The translations under genes were made by a program, and so were the position numbers. From Bacillota bacterium (GTDB taxonomy: Bacteria > Bacillota > Clostridia > Christensenellales > Aristaeellaceae), in the NCBI GenBank assembly GCA_023404345.1, contig JAEYCB010000003.1, forward strand, positions 1 to 64,000: a DNA stretch of 64,000 bases. Reading direction: 5' to 3'. Below are positions 41,242 through 49,698 of the stretch, in pieces (positions within the stretch are counted from its first letter, which is position 1; each line of letters begins with the position of its first letter). The notes under the pieces were generated by a model. The model did no database searches, was not told the DNA's origin, and saw only the letters and a program-made list of their open reading frames with translations.

Positions 41242-42492
41242 ATGCAGGGAACCACCACGGAACTGTTGCTGATGCTGGTGCTGGTAACGCTTTCCGCGTT
41301 CTTTTCCGCTACCGAAACAGCCTATTCATCCCTCAACCGCGCCCGCCTCAAAAGCCTGGCGGACCGCGGCCAGAAGCGCGCAGCCGATACCCTCGCCCTA
41401 GCTGAACGCTATGACGAATTGCTTTCAACCATCCTTGTAGGCAATAACATCGTAAATATCGCGCTGGCCTCCGTGGGCACGGTGATGTTCGTGCGCTGGC
41501 TAGGCGATGCGGGCGTGGGCGTATCCACGGCCGTTGTGACCGTGTTTGTGCTCATCTTCGGCGAAATATCGCCCAAGAGCCTGGCCAAGGAAGTGCCGGA
41601 ACGCTTCGCCATGGCAGTGTATCCGATGATCCGGGTGCTCGTGACGGTGCTCAAGCCGGTCAACTGGCTCTTTACCAAGTGGAAGCAGTTTTTGAGCCGC
41701 CTGCTGCGCGTGGATGACGACCATGCCATCACCCAGGACGAACTGCTCACCCTGGTGGAGGAGGCCAAGCAGGAGGGCGGCATGAACGCCGACGAAAGCG
41801 AGCTGCTCAAAAGCGCTATCGAGTTTCACGACCTGGACGTCAGCGACATTCTCACCCCGCGCGTGCGGGTGGACGGCGTGCCGCTGGAAAGCACCGCTCA
41901 GGAAACGGCAGACCGGTTTGAAGCTTCCGGCTATTCCCGCCTGCCCGTCTACGAGGAAACGCTGGATCATATCGTGGGCGTCATTCATCAGAAGGATTTT
42001 TATAACCGTGCGCGTCATGGCGTCGACTTTGATCTATCCTGCATCATGAAAAAACCGGTCTATGTGCCTCCGGGGGCCAAAATCAGCGATACCCTGCGCC
42101 TGCTTCAGCGCACCCAGTCGCAGATGGCCGTTGTGGCCGACGAATACGGCGGCACCGTGGGCATCGTGACGATGGAGGATATTCTGGAGGAGCTCGTAGG
42201 CGAAATCTGGGATGAGCACGACGAGGTCGAGGAGCCCTTCCGCTTCATCAACGACAACACCTGCCGCGCCCTGGGCTCTGCCGACCCGGAGGAGCTGTTT
42301 GAAAAGCTGGGACTGGACTGCTCCACCGAAGCCAGCACTGTCAGCGGCTGGGTGATGGAGATGACCGAACGCGTGCCCCAACCTGGCGACAGCTTCGACT
42401 GCGGCCAGTGGCACGCCACCGTGCTCAAGACCGACGGACGGCACGTGCAGGAGATTGAGCTACGCCGAATCGCCGAAACCGTATCTGCATAA
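41242..42492 (+). CDS. CorC/HlyC-family transporter (CNNM domain, CBS pair)
   Basis: The 416-residue protein has an N-terminal DUF21/CNNM membrane domain (about 1-180; SAFFSATETAYSSLNRARL, LVGNNIVNIALAS, FGEISPKSLAKE). Two CBS motifs follow (about 200-260, TPRVRVDGVPLES; about 265-325, YVPPGAKISDTLRLLQ), then a C-terminal CorC/HlyC domain. Characterised relatives move or regulate magnesium and other divalent cations. AAGGAGG sets the start at 41242; the upstream extension of the frame runs into the structured leader. It leads an operon with argH and an acyltransferase. Confidence 0.93.
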   Translation: MQGTTTELLLMLVLVTLSAFFSATETAYSSLNRARLKSLADRGQKRAADTLALAERYDELLSTILVGNNIVNIALASVGTVMFVRWLGDAGVGVSTAVVTVFVLIFGEISPKSLAKEVPERFAMAVYPMIRVLVTVLKPVNWLFTKWKQFLSRLLRVDDDHAITQDELLTLVEEAKQEGGMNADESELLKSAIEFHDLDVSDILTPRVRVDGVPLESTAQETADRFEASGYSRLPVYEETLDHIVGVIHQKDFYNRARHGVDFDLSCIMKKPVYVPPGAKISDTLRLLQRTQSQMAVVADEYGGTVGIVTMEDILEELVGEIWDEHDEVEEPFRFINDNTCRALGSADPEELFEKLGLDCSTEASTVSGWVMEMTERVPQPGDSFDCGQWHATVLKTDGRHVQEIELRRIAETVSA

Positions 42493-42537
42493 GCCAAAAA
42501 AACGCGCGCCCCCGGCGCGGGAACAGGATGGTTGCAT

Positions 42538-43935
42538 ATGGCTAAACTATGGGCCGGGCGCTTTGAAAAACCCACCAGCGCCCTTCTGGACGATTTTCAA
42601 TCCTCGATTCCTTTTGACCAGCGCCTGCTGGAATGCGACGTGACCGGCTCCATCGCCCACGCCACCATGCTGGGCGAGCAGGGCATCATCCCCAAGGAGG
42701 ACGCGGAGCGCATCGTGGAGGGCCTGCGGGGAATCCTTAGCGACTATCACGCCGGTACGCTGACCATCGACATGAGCGCGGAAGACGTGCACATGTTTGT
42801 GGAAGCCCTTCTGACCGACCGCATCGGCGAGGCGGGCAAGCGTCTGCACACCGGCCGCAGCCGCAACGATCAGGTGGCTCTGGACGTGCGCATGTATGCG
42901 CGCGGAGCATGCCGTCACGTGCGGGAAATGCTCCTTTCGCTGCTTTCGCTGCTCAGTTCCCTGTCCAGGGAGCACCTGGGCACCGTCATGCCCGGCTACA
43001 CGCACCTGCAAAAGGCGCAGCCCATCACGCTGGCGTTTCACCTGATGGCCTATGCGCAGATGTTCATGCGCGATGTGACGCGCTTTGAGCACGCTTATGA
43101 CGAGGCCGACGCCATGCCCCTTGGTTCCGGCGCGCTGGCGGGCACCACCTATCCGCTCAACCGCGACCGCGTGCGAGAGCTGCTGGGCTTTTCCCGCCTG
43201 ACAGACAACGCGCTGGATGGTGTGAGCGACCGTGACTTCCTTCTCTCCTTCCTCTCGGCAGCCAGCATTTTGATGATGCACCTCAGCCGCTTTTGCGAGG
43301 AACTGATCCTGTGGAGCACCAATGAGTTTTCCACCGCCGTGATGGACGATGGCTTTGCGACCGGCTCCAGCATCATGCCTCAGAAGAAGAACCCCGATGC
43401 CTGCGAGCTGACTCGTGGCAAGACCGGCCGCGTCTACGGCGACCTGATGGCCCTGCTCACCGTGATGAAGGGATTGCCCTTGGCCTACAACAAGGACATG
43501 CAGGAGGATAAAGAGGCCTTCTTCGACGCCTACGACACGCTCTGCAAATGCCTGTCCACCTTCACCGAGATGCTGCGCACCACCGCCTTCCGCGCCGACG
43601 CGATGCGTAGGAGCGCGGGCCTTGGCTTCACCAACGCCACCGATCTGGCGGATTATCTGGTGGGCAAGGGCGTGCCCTTCCGCGACGCACACCATGTAAG
43701 CGGCTCACTGGTAGGCAAGTGCGTGCACGAGGGCCGCGCGCTGGAGGATCTGTCGCTGGAGGAGCTTCGCGCCGCGCATCCCGCCTTTGACGAGGATGTG
43801 TATCAGGCCATTTCGCTGGAAGCGTGCGTGGAGCGCCGCTCCCTGCAGGGCGGCCCCGCGCCCCAGGCGGTATCCGCCAGCATCGACCGGCTGGACCGCT
43901 GGCTGGACGCGCACGCAGACGGAGCCGAGGCATGA
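42538..43935 (+). CDS. argH: Argininosuccinate lyase
   Basis: The 465-residue enzyme splits argininosuccinate into arginine and fumarate. Family motifs are KLWAGRFEKPTSALLDDF, LHTGRSRNDQVALDVRM, MPGYTHLQKAQPITLAFH (active-site His) and the superfamily signature GSSIMPQKKNPDACEL. The ATG at 42538 is taken; its ribosome binding site (AGGATGG) is weak. argG is not in the window, so arginine synthesis is completed elsewhere. The stop overlaps the next start as ATGA. Confidence 0.98.
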   Translation: MAKLWAGRFEKPTSALLDDFQSSIPFDQRLLECDVTGSIAHATMLGEQGIIPKEDAERIVEGLRGILSDYHAGTLTIDMSAEDVHMFVEALLTDRIGEAGKRLHTGRSRNDQVALDVRMYARGACRHVREMLLSLLSLLSSLSREHLGTVMPGYTHLQKAQPITLAFHLMAYAQMFMRDVTRFEHAYDEADAMPLGSGALAGTTYPLNRDRVRELLGFSRLTDNALDGVSDRDFLLSFLSAASILMMHLSRFCEELILWSTNEFSTAVMDDGFATGSSIMPQKKNPDACELTRGKTGRVYGDLMALLTVMKGLPLAYNKDMQEDKEAFFDAYDTLCKCLSTFTEMLRTTAFRADAMRRSAGLGFTNATDLADYLVGKGVPFRDAHHVSGSLVGKCVHEGRALEDLSLEELRAAHPAFDEDVYQAISLEACVERRSLQGGPAPQAVSASIDRLDRWLDAHADGAEA

Positions 43936-45002
43936 CCCCCGGCGCCGTGGCCGGGACCTCCCGGCGCGAGGGCTGGCTGGACGCGCTGCGCGTGCTGGCC
44001 GCCTTCGGGGTCATCATCAACCACACCAACAGCAAGGTGTTTCAGTCCCTTACGCCGCAGGATGCGCAATGGTGGCTGTCGATGGGCTGGTACTACGTGA
44101 GCAAAATGGCGGTACCGCTGTTTGTGATGGTTTCCGGCGCATGCCTGCTGCCCCGCCGGGACAGCCCCCGAAAGGTGCTTGGGCGCATGGCGCGCATCGT
44201 GGCCGCGCTTTTGCTGTTCTCCTACGCGTACTACCTCTATGACGCATGGGTGTACTGGGGCCTGTGGCCCCGCATGGCCGACCTTGGCACGTTCCTTTCT
44301 TTGGTATGGACGCAGCAGATTACCGATTCATTCTGGTATCTCACGTTCTATCTGGGCCTGCTGGTGATGCTGCCCTTCCTGCAGCGGCTGGCCTCCTCCC
44401 TGAGTGGGCGCGGCATCGCCGCTCTGGCAGGAATATGCCTTCTATGGGACGGGCTGTGGCCGCTGGCCGCGCATTATGTGCCGTCCATCGCCCCGCCTGC
44501 CTATCTGGATGCGCCGCTGTTTACCGTATATGTGGGGCTGTTCTTCGCCGGGCACTGGCTGCGCCGCTGCTTTACGCCCATGCGCGGGCGCATACGGCTG
44601 GCGTGGGCTGTACTGGCCGCCTCGCTTCTGGCCAGCGTGCTGCTCACCTATGTGGAGTACGGCCGCGTCGCCCCCGGCGAAAAATACTGGTTCATGGATG
44701 ATCGCATGCACCCCTCCGTGCTCACGGCCATCAGCGCCGTCTCGGTCATGGCGCTGATGCGCGGCGCGCGCTGGCCGCAGCGCCATGGGCGCGTCCTCGC
44801 GGAGCTGGGCGGCTGTGCCTTCGGCATCTATCTGGTGCAGGACTGGCTGATTGCCCAGACGCAGGAGCGGCTGTTTCTGCCGCTGTGCGGGGTACTGCCT
44901 CCGCTCTTGGCAGCGCTGATCTGGGAGCTGGCGGTATTCGCGCTGGCGCTTGCCGCCGCTTGGCTGATGCGCCGCGTGCCGGGATTGCGCAAAATCGTAT
45001 AG
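43932..45002 (+). CDS. Membrane acyltransferase family 3
   Basis: A 356-residue polytopic protein of the acyltransferase-3 type. REGWLDALRVLAAFGVIINH at the N-terminus holds the conserved Arg and His positions, and about ten hydrophobic helices follow (for example VPLFVMVSGACLLP, WYLTFYLGLLVMLPFL, GGCAFGIYLVQDWLI). Such proteins acetylate or acylate surface glycans or lipids. Translation is coupled to argH (4-nt overlap), though a functional link with arginine synthesis is not obvious. Confidence 0.88.
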   Translation: MTPGAVAGTSRREGWLDALRVLAAFGVIINHTNSKVFQSLTPQDAQWWLSMGWYYVSKMAVPLFVMVSGACLLPRRDSPRKVLGRMARIVAALLLFSYAYYLYDAWVYWGLWPRMADLGTFLSLVWTQQITDSFWYLTFYLGLLVMLPFLQRLASSLSGRGIAALAGICLLWDGLWPLAAHYVPSIAPPAYLDAPLFTVYVGLFFAGHWLRRCFTPMRGRIRLAWAVLAASLLASVLLTYVEYGRVAPGEKYWFMDDRMHPSVLTAISAVSVMALMRGARWPQRHGRVLAELGGCAFGIYLVQDWLIAQTQERLFLPLCGVLPPLLAALIWELAVFALALAAAWLMRRVPGLRKIV

Positions 45003-45010
45003 CATAGACA

Positions 45011-45050
45011 AAAGGGAAGTCCGGTGCAACGCGCGGGACTCCCCTTTTTT
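45011..45050. terminator. Terminator between the convergent acyltransferase and dacF-like genes
   Basis: AAGGGAAGTCC (45012-45022) pairs with GGGACTCCCCTT (45035-45046) with a small mismatch, followed by TTTT on the + strand. The reverse orientation also ends in TTTT. Confidence 0.85.
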
Positions 45051-45065
45051 ATGTACCGAAAAAAT

Positions 45066-46226
45066 CTATCGCCAGTTGTTCAGCACCCGGAAAAATCCTT
45101 CCAGCAGACCGGGCATGCCCACGTCCTCCGCGGCCACGGCTGGCAGACGCGCGATCACGCTGCCGTCGAGCTTCACACGAATCATGCCCAGGGTGTCGCC
45201 TGCGTTGATAGGCGCGGGCACCTCCGCGGGCAATTCCACTTCCAGCGAAAGCTGTTTTTCCTGCCCCGGCCTGAGCAGCATGCTCATGCCCGTGCCCACG
45301 GCAACCTCCACCTCATCGGCCATGCCCAGATGCACGGGCACGCGCTGGCCCAGCCGGTCTCCCTTGGTGAGCACCGTCACGCGCTTGTAGTTGGCAAAGC
45401 CATAATCCAGCATGGCGCGCGCCTCGTCAAAGCGCTTCTGGCTTGTTTCCACGCCCAGCACAACGGCAATCAGCCTCAGTCCGTCCTTTTGCGCCGTAGC
45501 GCTCAGGCAGTAGCGCGAGGCGTCCGCGCTGCCGGTTTTCAGCCCGTCGCAGCCCTCGTAAAACCGTACCAACCGGTTGGTGTTGGTCAGGTCCGTTACG
45601 CGCCCGCTAGGATGGGTGAGCGTGTCCATCCATACCGAAGCATGCGTGAAATAGTCCGGATGCCGGCACATCTCTACCGAGAGGGTGGCCACGTCGCGCG
45701 CGGTGGTGTACTGCGCGTCGTCCGGCAGGCCGGTGGCGTTGGTGTAGTAGGTATTTTCCAGGCCCAATTCCGCCGCGCGGGCATTCATCATTTCAGCAAA
45801 GGCCGTCTCCGTGCCCGCGATGTACTCGGCCAGCGCGCAGGCCGCGTCGTTGGCGCTGGCCACGATGGTGGCATGCAGCAAATCGCCCAGCGAATACACC
45901 GCACCCGCGTCCAGAAGCGCCTGGCTTCCGATCTGCGCGGCGGCCTCCTGGCTCACCGTCACGGGGTCGTCCAGGTGAATGGTCCCCGCCTCCAGCTCCT
46001 CAAAGCAGATGAGCAGCGTCATCAGCTTGGTCACGCTGGCGGCCTGCCGGCGTTCGTCAGCGTTTTTTTCAAAAATCACGGTTCCCGTTTCGGCCTCCAG
46101 CAGTATCGCGCTGGGCGAGGTAAGCTCCACCGACGGTTCCGCTTCCAGCGGTGCAGCCTGAGCCGGCATGCCCAGCCAGCACAGCGCAAGCAGCAGCGCG
46201 CACAGCCGCACAAGCTCCTTTCTCAT
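45066..46226 (-). CDS. dacF: D-alanyl-D-alanine carboxypeptidase (PBP5/DacF type)
   Basis: The 386-residue low-molecular-weight penicillin-binding protein has a signal peptide (about 1-24). The three serine-peptidase motifs are present: SVTK (in AASVTKLMTLL), SAN (in VASANDAACALAEYIAG) and KTG (in DGLKTGSADASRY). The C-terminal all-beta domain is present, without a clear amphipathic anchor. It trims terminal D-Ala from peptidoglycan stems. AAGGAG precedes 46226. The order deoB-punA-dacF is the same as drm-pupG-dacF of Bacillus subtilis, where dacF is forespore-expressed. Confidence 0.93.
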   Translation of the reverse strand: MRKELVRLCALLLALCWLGMPAQAAPLEAEPSVELTSPSAILLEAETGTVIFEKNADERRQAASVTKLMTLLICFEELEAGTIHLDDPVTVSQEAAAQIGSQALLDAGAVYSLGDLLHATIVASANDAACALAEYIAGTETAFAEMMNARAAELGLENTYYTNATGLPDDAQYTTARDVATLSVEMCRHPDYFTHASVWMDTLTHPSGRVTDLTNTNRLVRFYEGCDGLKTGSADASRYCLSATAQKDGLRLIAVVLGVETSQKRFDEARAMLDYGFANYKRVTVLTKGDRLGQRVPVHLGMADEVEVAVGTGMSMLLRPGQEKQLSLEVELPAEVPAPINAGDTLGMIRVKLDGSVIARLPAVAAEDVGMPGLLEGFFRVLNNWR

Positions 46227-46316
46227 ACAAAAAACTCCTTCCACGCATAGGGTCTGTGATACCATACGCGTGAAAGGAGGAAAATAGCTGTCGAAACAGC
46301 GCCCGTCGGGAAAAAA

Positions 46317-47147
46317 TCACAGTGCGGCAATCACGCCGTCCACCAGCGCGCGGAAGGTGTCCTTCACCCGCTCGCCGGTTTCCATCACTTCCTGATGGGT
46401 CAGAGGCTGATCCAGGATGCCCGCAGCCATGTTGGTGATGCAGCTCAGGCCCAGCACGTCCATGCCGCTGTGCCGCGCCACGATGGTCTCGGGCACGGTG
46501 GACATACCCACCGCGTCGCCGCCCAGAATGCGTGCCATGCGGATTTCCGCGGGCGATTCGTAGGTGGGACCATTCATCCAGCAGTATACGCCCTCGCGCA
46601 GCGCGATACCCAGCTTCGCGGCCACCTCGCGCGTCAGCTTTTGCAGGCCCACGTCGTAGGCGTGGGTCATATCCGGGAACCGCGGACCGAACTCATCCAG
46701 ATTGGGGCCGGTCAGCGGGTTTTTACCCGACAGGTTGATGAAATCCGTCATCAGCATCAGATCGCCCGGCACAAAGGACATGTTCACCCCGCCGGAAGCG
46801 TTGGTCACAATCAGCGTTTTTACGCCCAAGCGCTTCATCACGCGCACAGGCAGTGTCACCTCGCGCAGGTCATAGCCCTCGTAGGCATGGAAACGGCCCT
46901 GCATCATGCACACACGCTTGCCATGCAGCGTGCCTGCGCACCAGCGGCCCACATGGCCCGGCGCGGTGGACACGGGAAAGCCGGGAATGTCCTGATAGGG
47001 CAAAAATTTGGGATCTTCCAGCGCCTCGGCATAGCCGCCCAGGCCGCTGCCCAGAATGACCGCAATTTCCGCACCGCCGCATGCCGCTTCAATGGCCGCC
47101 GCCGCACGGTCGATTTGCTCCAGATAAGCCGCGTTCTGCTCGCCCAT
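46317..47147 (-). CDS. punA: Purine nucleoside phosphorylase (trimeric type)
   Basis: The 276-residue enzyme phosphorolyses purine (deoxy)nucleosides to the base and (deoxy)ribose 1-phosphate. Motifs of the trimeric PNP family are AVILGSGLGGYAEAL, GRFHAYEGYDLREVTLPVRV, TNASGGVNMSFVPGDLML, GPTYESPAEIRM and the GMSTVPETIVARH segment. It lies 12 nt after deoB, whose product uses its sugar phosphate. Confidence 0.97.
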   Translation of the reverse strand: MGEQNAAYLEQIDRAAAAIEAACGGAEIAVILGSGLGGYAEALEDPKFLPYQDIPGFPVSTAPGHVGRWCAGTLHGKRVCMMQGRFHAYEGYDLREVTLPVRVMKRLGVKTLIVTNASGGVNMSFVPGDLMLMTDFINLSGKNPLTGPNLDEFGPRFPDMTHAYDVGLQKLTREVAAKLGIALREGVYCWMNGPTYESPAEIRMARILGGDAVGMSTVPETIVARHSGMDVLGLSCITNMAAGILDQPLTHQEVMETGERVKDTFRALVDGVIAAL

Positions 47148-47159
47148 AAACGCTCCTCC

Positions 47160-48332
47160 TTAACGGTTGTTTTTCAGCTGGTTTGCAAACGACTCGGCCC
47201 CGAAGCGCTCCGGCACGCCCATCAGCTCGGCCACGGTGGCCGCGATATCGGCGTAGGTGCGGCGGGTCCCGATGTCGCAAAGGCCGGTCATCTCCGGCGA
47301 CCAGGCCAAAATCGGCACGTATTCGCGCGTGTGGTCGGTGCCGGTGTACGCGGGATCGCACCCGTGGTCCGCCGTGAGCAGAATCAGGTCTCCCTCGCGT
47401 GCAGCGGCCTTGATTTCGTTCAGGCGGCCGTCAAAGTACTCCAGCGCCTGCGCATAGCCCGCCACATCGCGGCGGTGGCCGTAGACGGAGTCAAAGTCCA
47501 CGAGATTGACAAACACCAGCCCCGTGAAGTCCCGTGCCATGGCCTTCATCAGCGAATCCACACAGGCGGGGTTTCCGGCGGCGTGATCGCTTTCGCACAG
47601 GCCGCTCATGCAGAAAATATCCTCGATTTTGCCGATGCCCATGGTAAACACGCCGTGATCCTTGAGCGCGTTTAGCACCGTGGGACCGATAGGCTCCAGC
47701 GAAAAGTCGCGCCGGCGGCCTGTACGGGTAAAATGGCCCTTGCCCGTGCCCACGAAGGGACGCGCAATCACGCGGCCCAGCGCGTGGGGACCGGTAAGGA
47801 TGCCCCGGGCGATGCGGCACATTTCATATAGCCGCTCCGGGGGCACGACATCCTCGTGGCAGGCGATCTGAAACACGCTGTCGGCGGAGGTATACACAAT
47901 GGGATACCCCGTGCGCATGTGTTCCTCGCCCAGCTCATCCAGAATGGCGGTGCCGCTGGCCGGATAGTTGCCCAGCGTCTTTGTCCCGATAGCGGCCTCA
48001 AAGGCATTCAGCACTTCGGGCGGAAAGCCGTTGGGATAGGTGGGAAAAGGCGTGTCCAGCCTGAGGCCCGCGATCTCCCAATGGCCGGTGGTGGTGTCCT
48101 TGCCGGCGGAAACCTCCGCGGCGCGGCCATACGCGCCCACGCCATTCACGGGCTTGGGGCCGCCCACACCGGGAATAAGGCCCAGGCCCATGGCCTCCAT
48201 GTTGGGAAGATGCGGATGTGCCTGCTCAATGATATGTCCCAGCGTATTGGCGCCCGCGTCGCCATAGGCGGCGGCGTCCGGAAGCGCGCCCGCGCCCACG
48301 CTGTCCAGTACGATCAGAAAGATGCGTTTCAT
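47160..48332 (-). CDS. deoB: Phosphopentomutase
   Basis: The 390-residue alkaline-phosphatase-superfamily enzyme converts (deoxy)ribose 1-phosphate to the 5-phosphate. Metal-site segments are IVLDSVGAGALPDAAAYGD, the nucleophile region SAGKDTTTGHWE, FVNLVDFDSVYGHRRD, LTADHGCDPAYTGTDHTRE. AGGAGGACAG precedes the ATG at 48332; upstream in-frame codons are excluded. It works in series with PunA in nucleoside salvage. Confidence 0.97.
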   Translation of the reverse strand: MKRIFLIVLDSVGAGALPDAAAYGDAGANTLGHIIEQAHPHLPNMEAMGLGLIPGVGGPKPVNGVGAYGRAAEVSAGKDTTTGHWEIAGLRLDTPFPTYPNGFPPEVLNAFEAAIGTKTLGNYPASGTAILDELGEEHMRTGYPIVYTSADSVFQIACHEDVVPPERLYEMCRIARGILTGPHALGRVIARPFVGTGKGHFTRTGRRRDFSLEPIGPTVLNALKDHGVFTMGIGKIEDIFCMSGLCESDHAAGNPACVDSLMKAMARDFTGLVFVNLVDFDSVYGHRRDVAGYAQALEYFDGRLNEIKAAAREGDLILLTADHGCDPAYTGTDHTREYVPILAWSPEMTGLCDIGTRRTYADIAATVAELMGVPERFGAESFANQLKNNR

Positions 48333-48342
48333 TCTGTCCTCC

Positions 48343-49641
48343 TTACAGCCCCAGACGAATGCAGGCGGGGCCAACCGGGCGAATATCCAGCACATTGCAG
48401 CTGTGCGCGCCAAATACCGCCTCCATCTCCTTGACAAAGCTGTCTAGGCTGCGTTTGGGCACAAAATTGAGCGTCGTACCGGCAAAACCCCCGCCATGTA
48501 CGCGCCAGGCGCCGTCCTTGTGCAGTTTGCTTTCAGCCAGCATCAGCGCCAGGGACAGTTCCTGACGGTCCGGCGTTGCGAAGATGTTTTGCAGGTAGCA
48601 GAAGCTGCTGCGTCCGCTTTCAATCACCAGCCGGAAGAAGGCGCTCAGGTCGTCGGCCTGCAGGGCTGATACCTCATCTGCCACGCGGCGGTTTTCGGCA
48701 AAGTAATGCGCGGCGCGCAGAATCGCCCGGTCAGCATTCACATCCTTAAGGTGCTCACGCAGCTGCGGCAGCATCTGCATGAACTGTTCAGGCTGCACGC
48801 GGCGAAGATAGGTTTCTCCGAAGCAGGCGGCCACGGCGCGCATCTCCTGGGGAATGGCGGCGTAGAAATCAGTCAGATTGTCGTGGCTGCCGCCCGAGTT
48901 GACCACCACCAGCGCATAGCCCTTGGTGGCGAAATCATAGCTGATTTCGCGCACTTCCGGATCATCGTTCTGGAAGTCAATGTAGACCAGGCCGCCCGCG
49001 CTGGAAGCCATTTGATCCATCAGGCCGCTGGGCTTGCCAAAGTATACGTTTTCGGCATACTGGGAAATCTGCGCGCGGCGCTTGAAGTCCAGTTTTCCAT
49101 CGTTATACAGCTCGTCAAAGATGGCGCACAGAAGCACCTCCACCGCGGCCGAGCTGCTCAGCCCGCTGCCGCTGCGAACGGTGGAGGTCATCACCGCATC
49201 AAAGCCACCCACGCGCATGCCGGCCTTTTGCAATCCGTCGGCTACGCCGCGCACCAGCGCCGCCGTGGTGCCCTTCTCATCCTCGCGCACGCTCAAATTG
49301 TCCAATGAGAGGGAAAGGGGCGCATAGCCCTCGCTGTGGATATTCACCATCCCGTCAATACGGGGACTTACGGCAGCCAGCGTATCCAGGTTGACAGCGG
49401 CGGCCAATACCTTGCCCCGGTTATGGTCGGTATGATTGCCGCCGATTTCGGTGCGTCCCGGCGCGCTGATCATGGCGATGGGGCCTTCGTAGCCGATTAG
49501 TTCCTCATGCCGCTTGAGCAGGCGCGAATAGCGTGCGCTCTGGGCCACCAACATGCCGCCGCGCTGGCCATAAAGGTAGGTCAAACGTTTCATGACCTCT
49601 GGGGTTTTGAGTTCACTGATCATTTGCGCGTACCTGTTCAT
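48343..49641 (-). CDS. galK: Galactokinase family (GHMP kinase)
   Basis: The 432-residue GHMP kinase shows the galactokinase signature variant PGRTEIGGNHTDHNRGKVLA (about 61-80), the ATP loop VRSGSGLSSSAAVEVLL and the C-terminal motif VHGGGFAGTTLNFV. The N-terminal 60 residues are longer than in classical GalK, typical of the clostridial subgroup. Substrate is probably galactose, but a related sugar cannot be excluded. It lies 10 nt upstream of deoB on the same strand, an unusual partner for nucleoside salvage; galT and galE are not in the window. Confidence 0.85.
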   Translation of the reverse strand: MNRYAQMISELKTPEVMKRLTYLYGQRGGMLVAQSARYSRLLKRHEELIGYEGPIAMISAPGRTEIGGNHTDHNRGKVLAAAVNLDTLAAVSPRIDGMVNIHSEGYAPLSLSLDNLSVREDEKGTTAALVRGVADGLQKAGMRVGGFDAVMTSTVRSGSGLSSSAAVEVLLCAIFDELYNDGKLDFKRRAQISQYAENVYFGKPSGLMDQMASSAGGLVYIDFQNDDPEVREISYDFATKGYALVVVNSGGSHDNLTDFYAAIPQEMRAVAACFGETYLRRVQPEQFMQMLPQLREHLKDVNADRAILRAAHYFAENRRVADEVSALQADDLSAFFRLVIESGRSSFCYLQNIFATPDRQELSLALMLAESKLHKDGAWRVHGGGFAGTTLNFVPKRSLDSFVKEMEAVFGAHSCNVLDIRPVGPACIRLGL

Positions 49642-49698
49642 AAGCCATCCATCCTTCTTTGGTGATGTTAAGCCGCGTGCTTATATGGGAGGTTTTCG

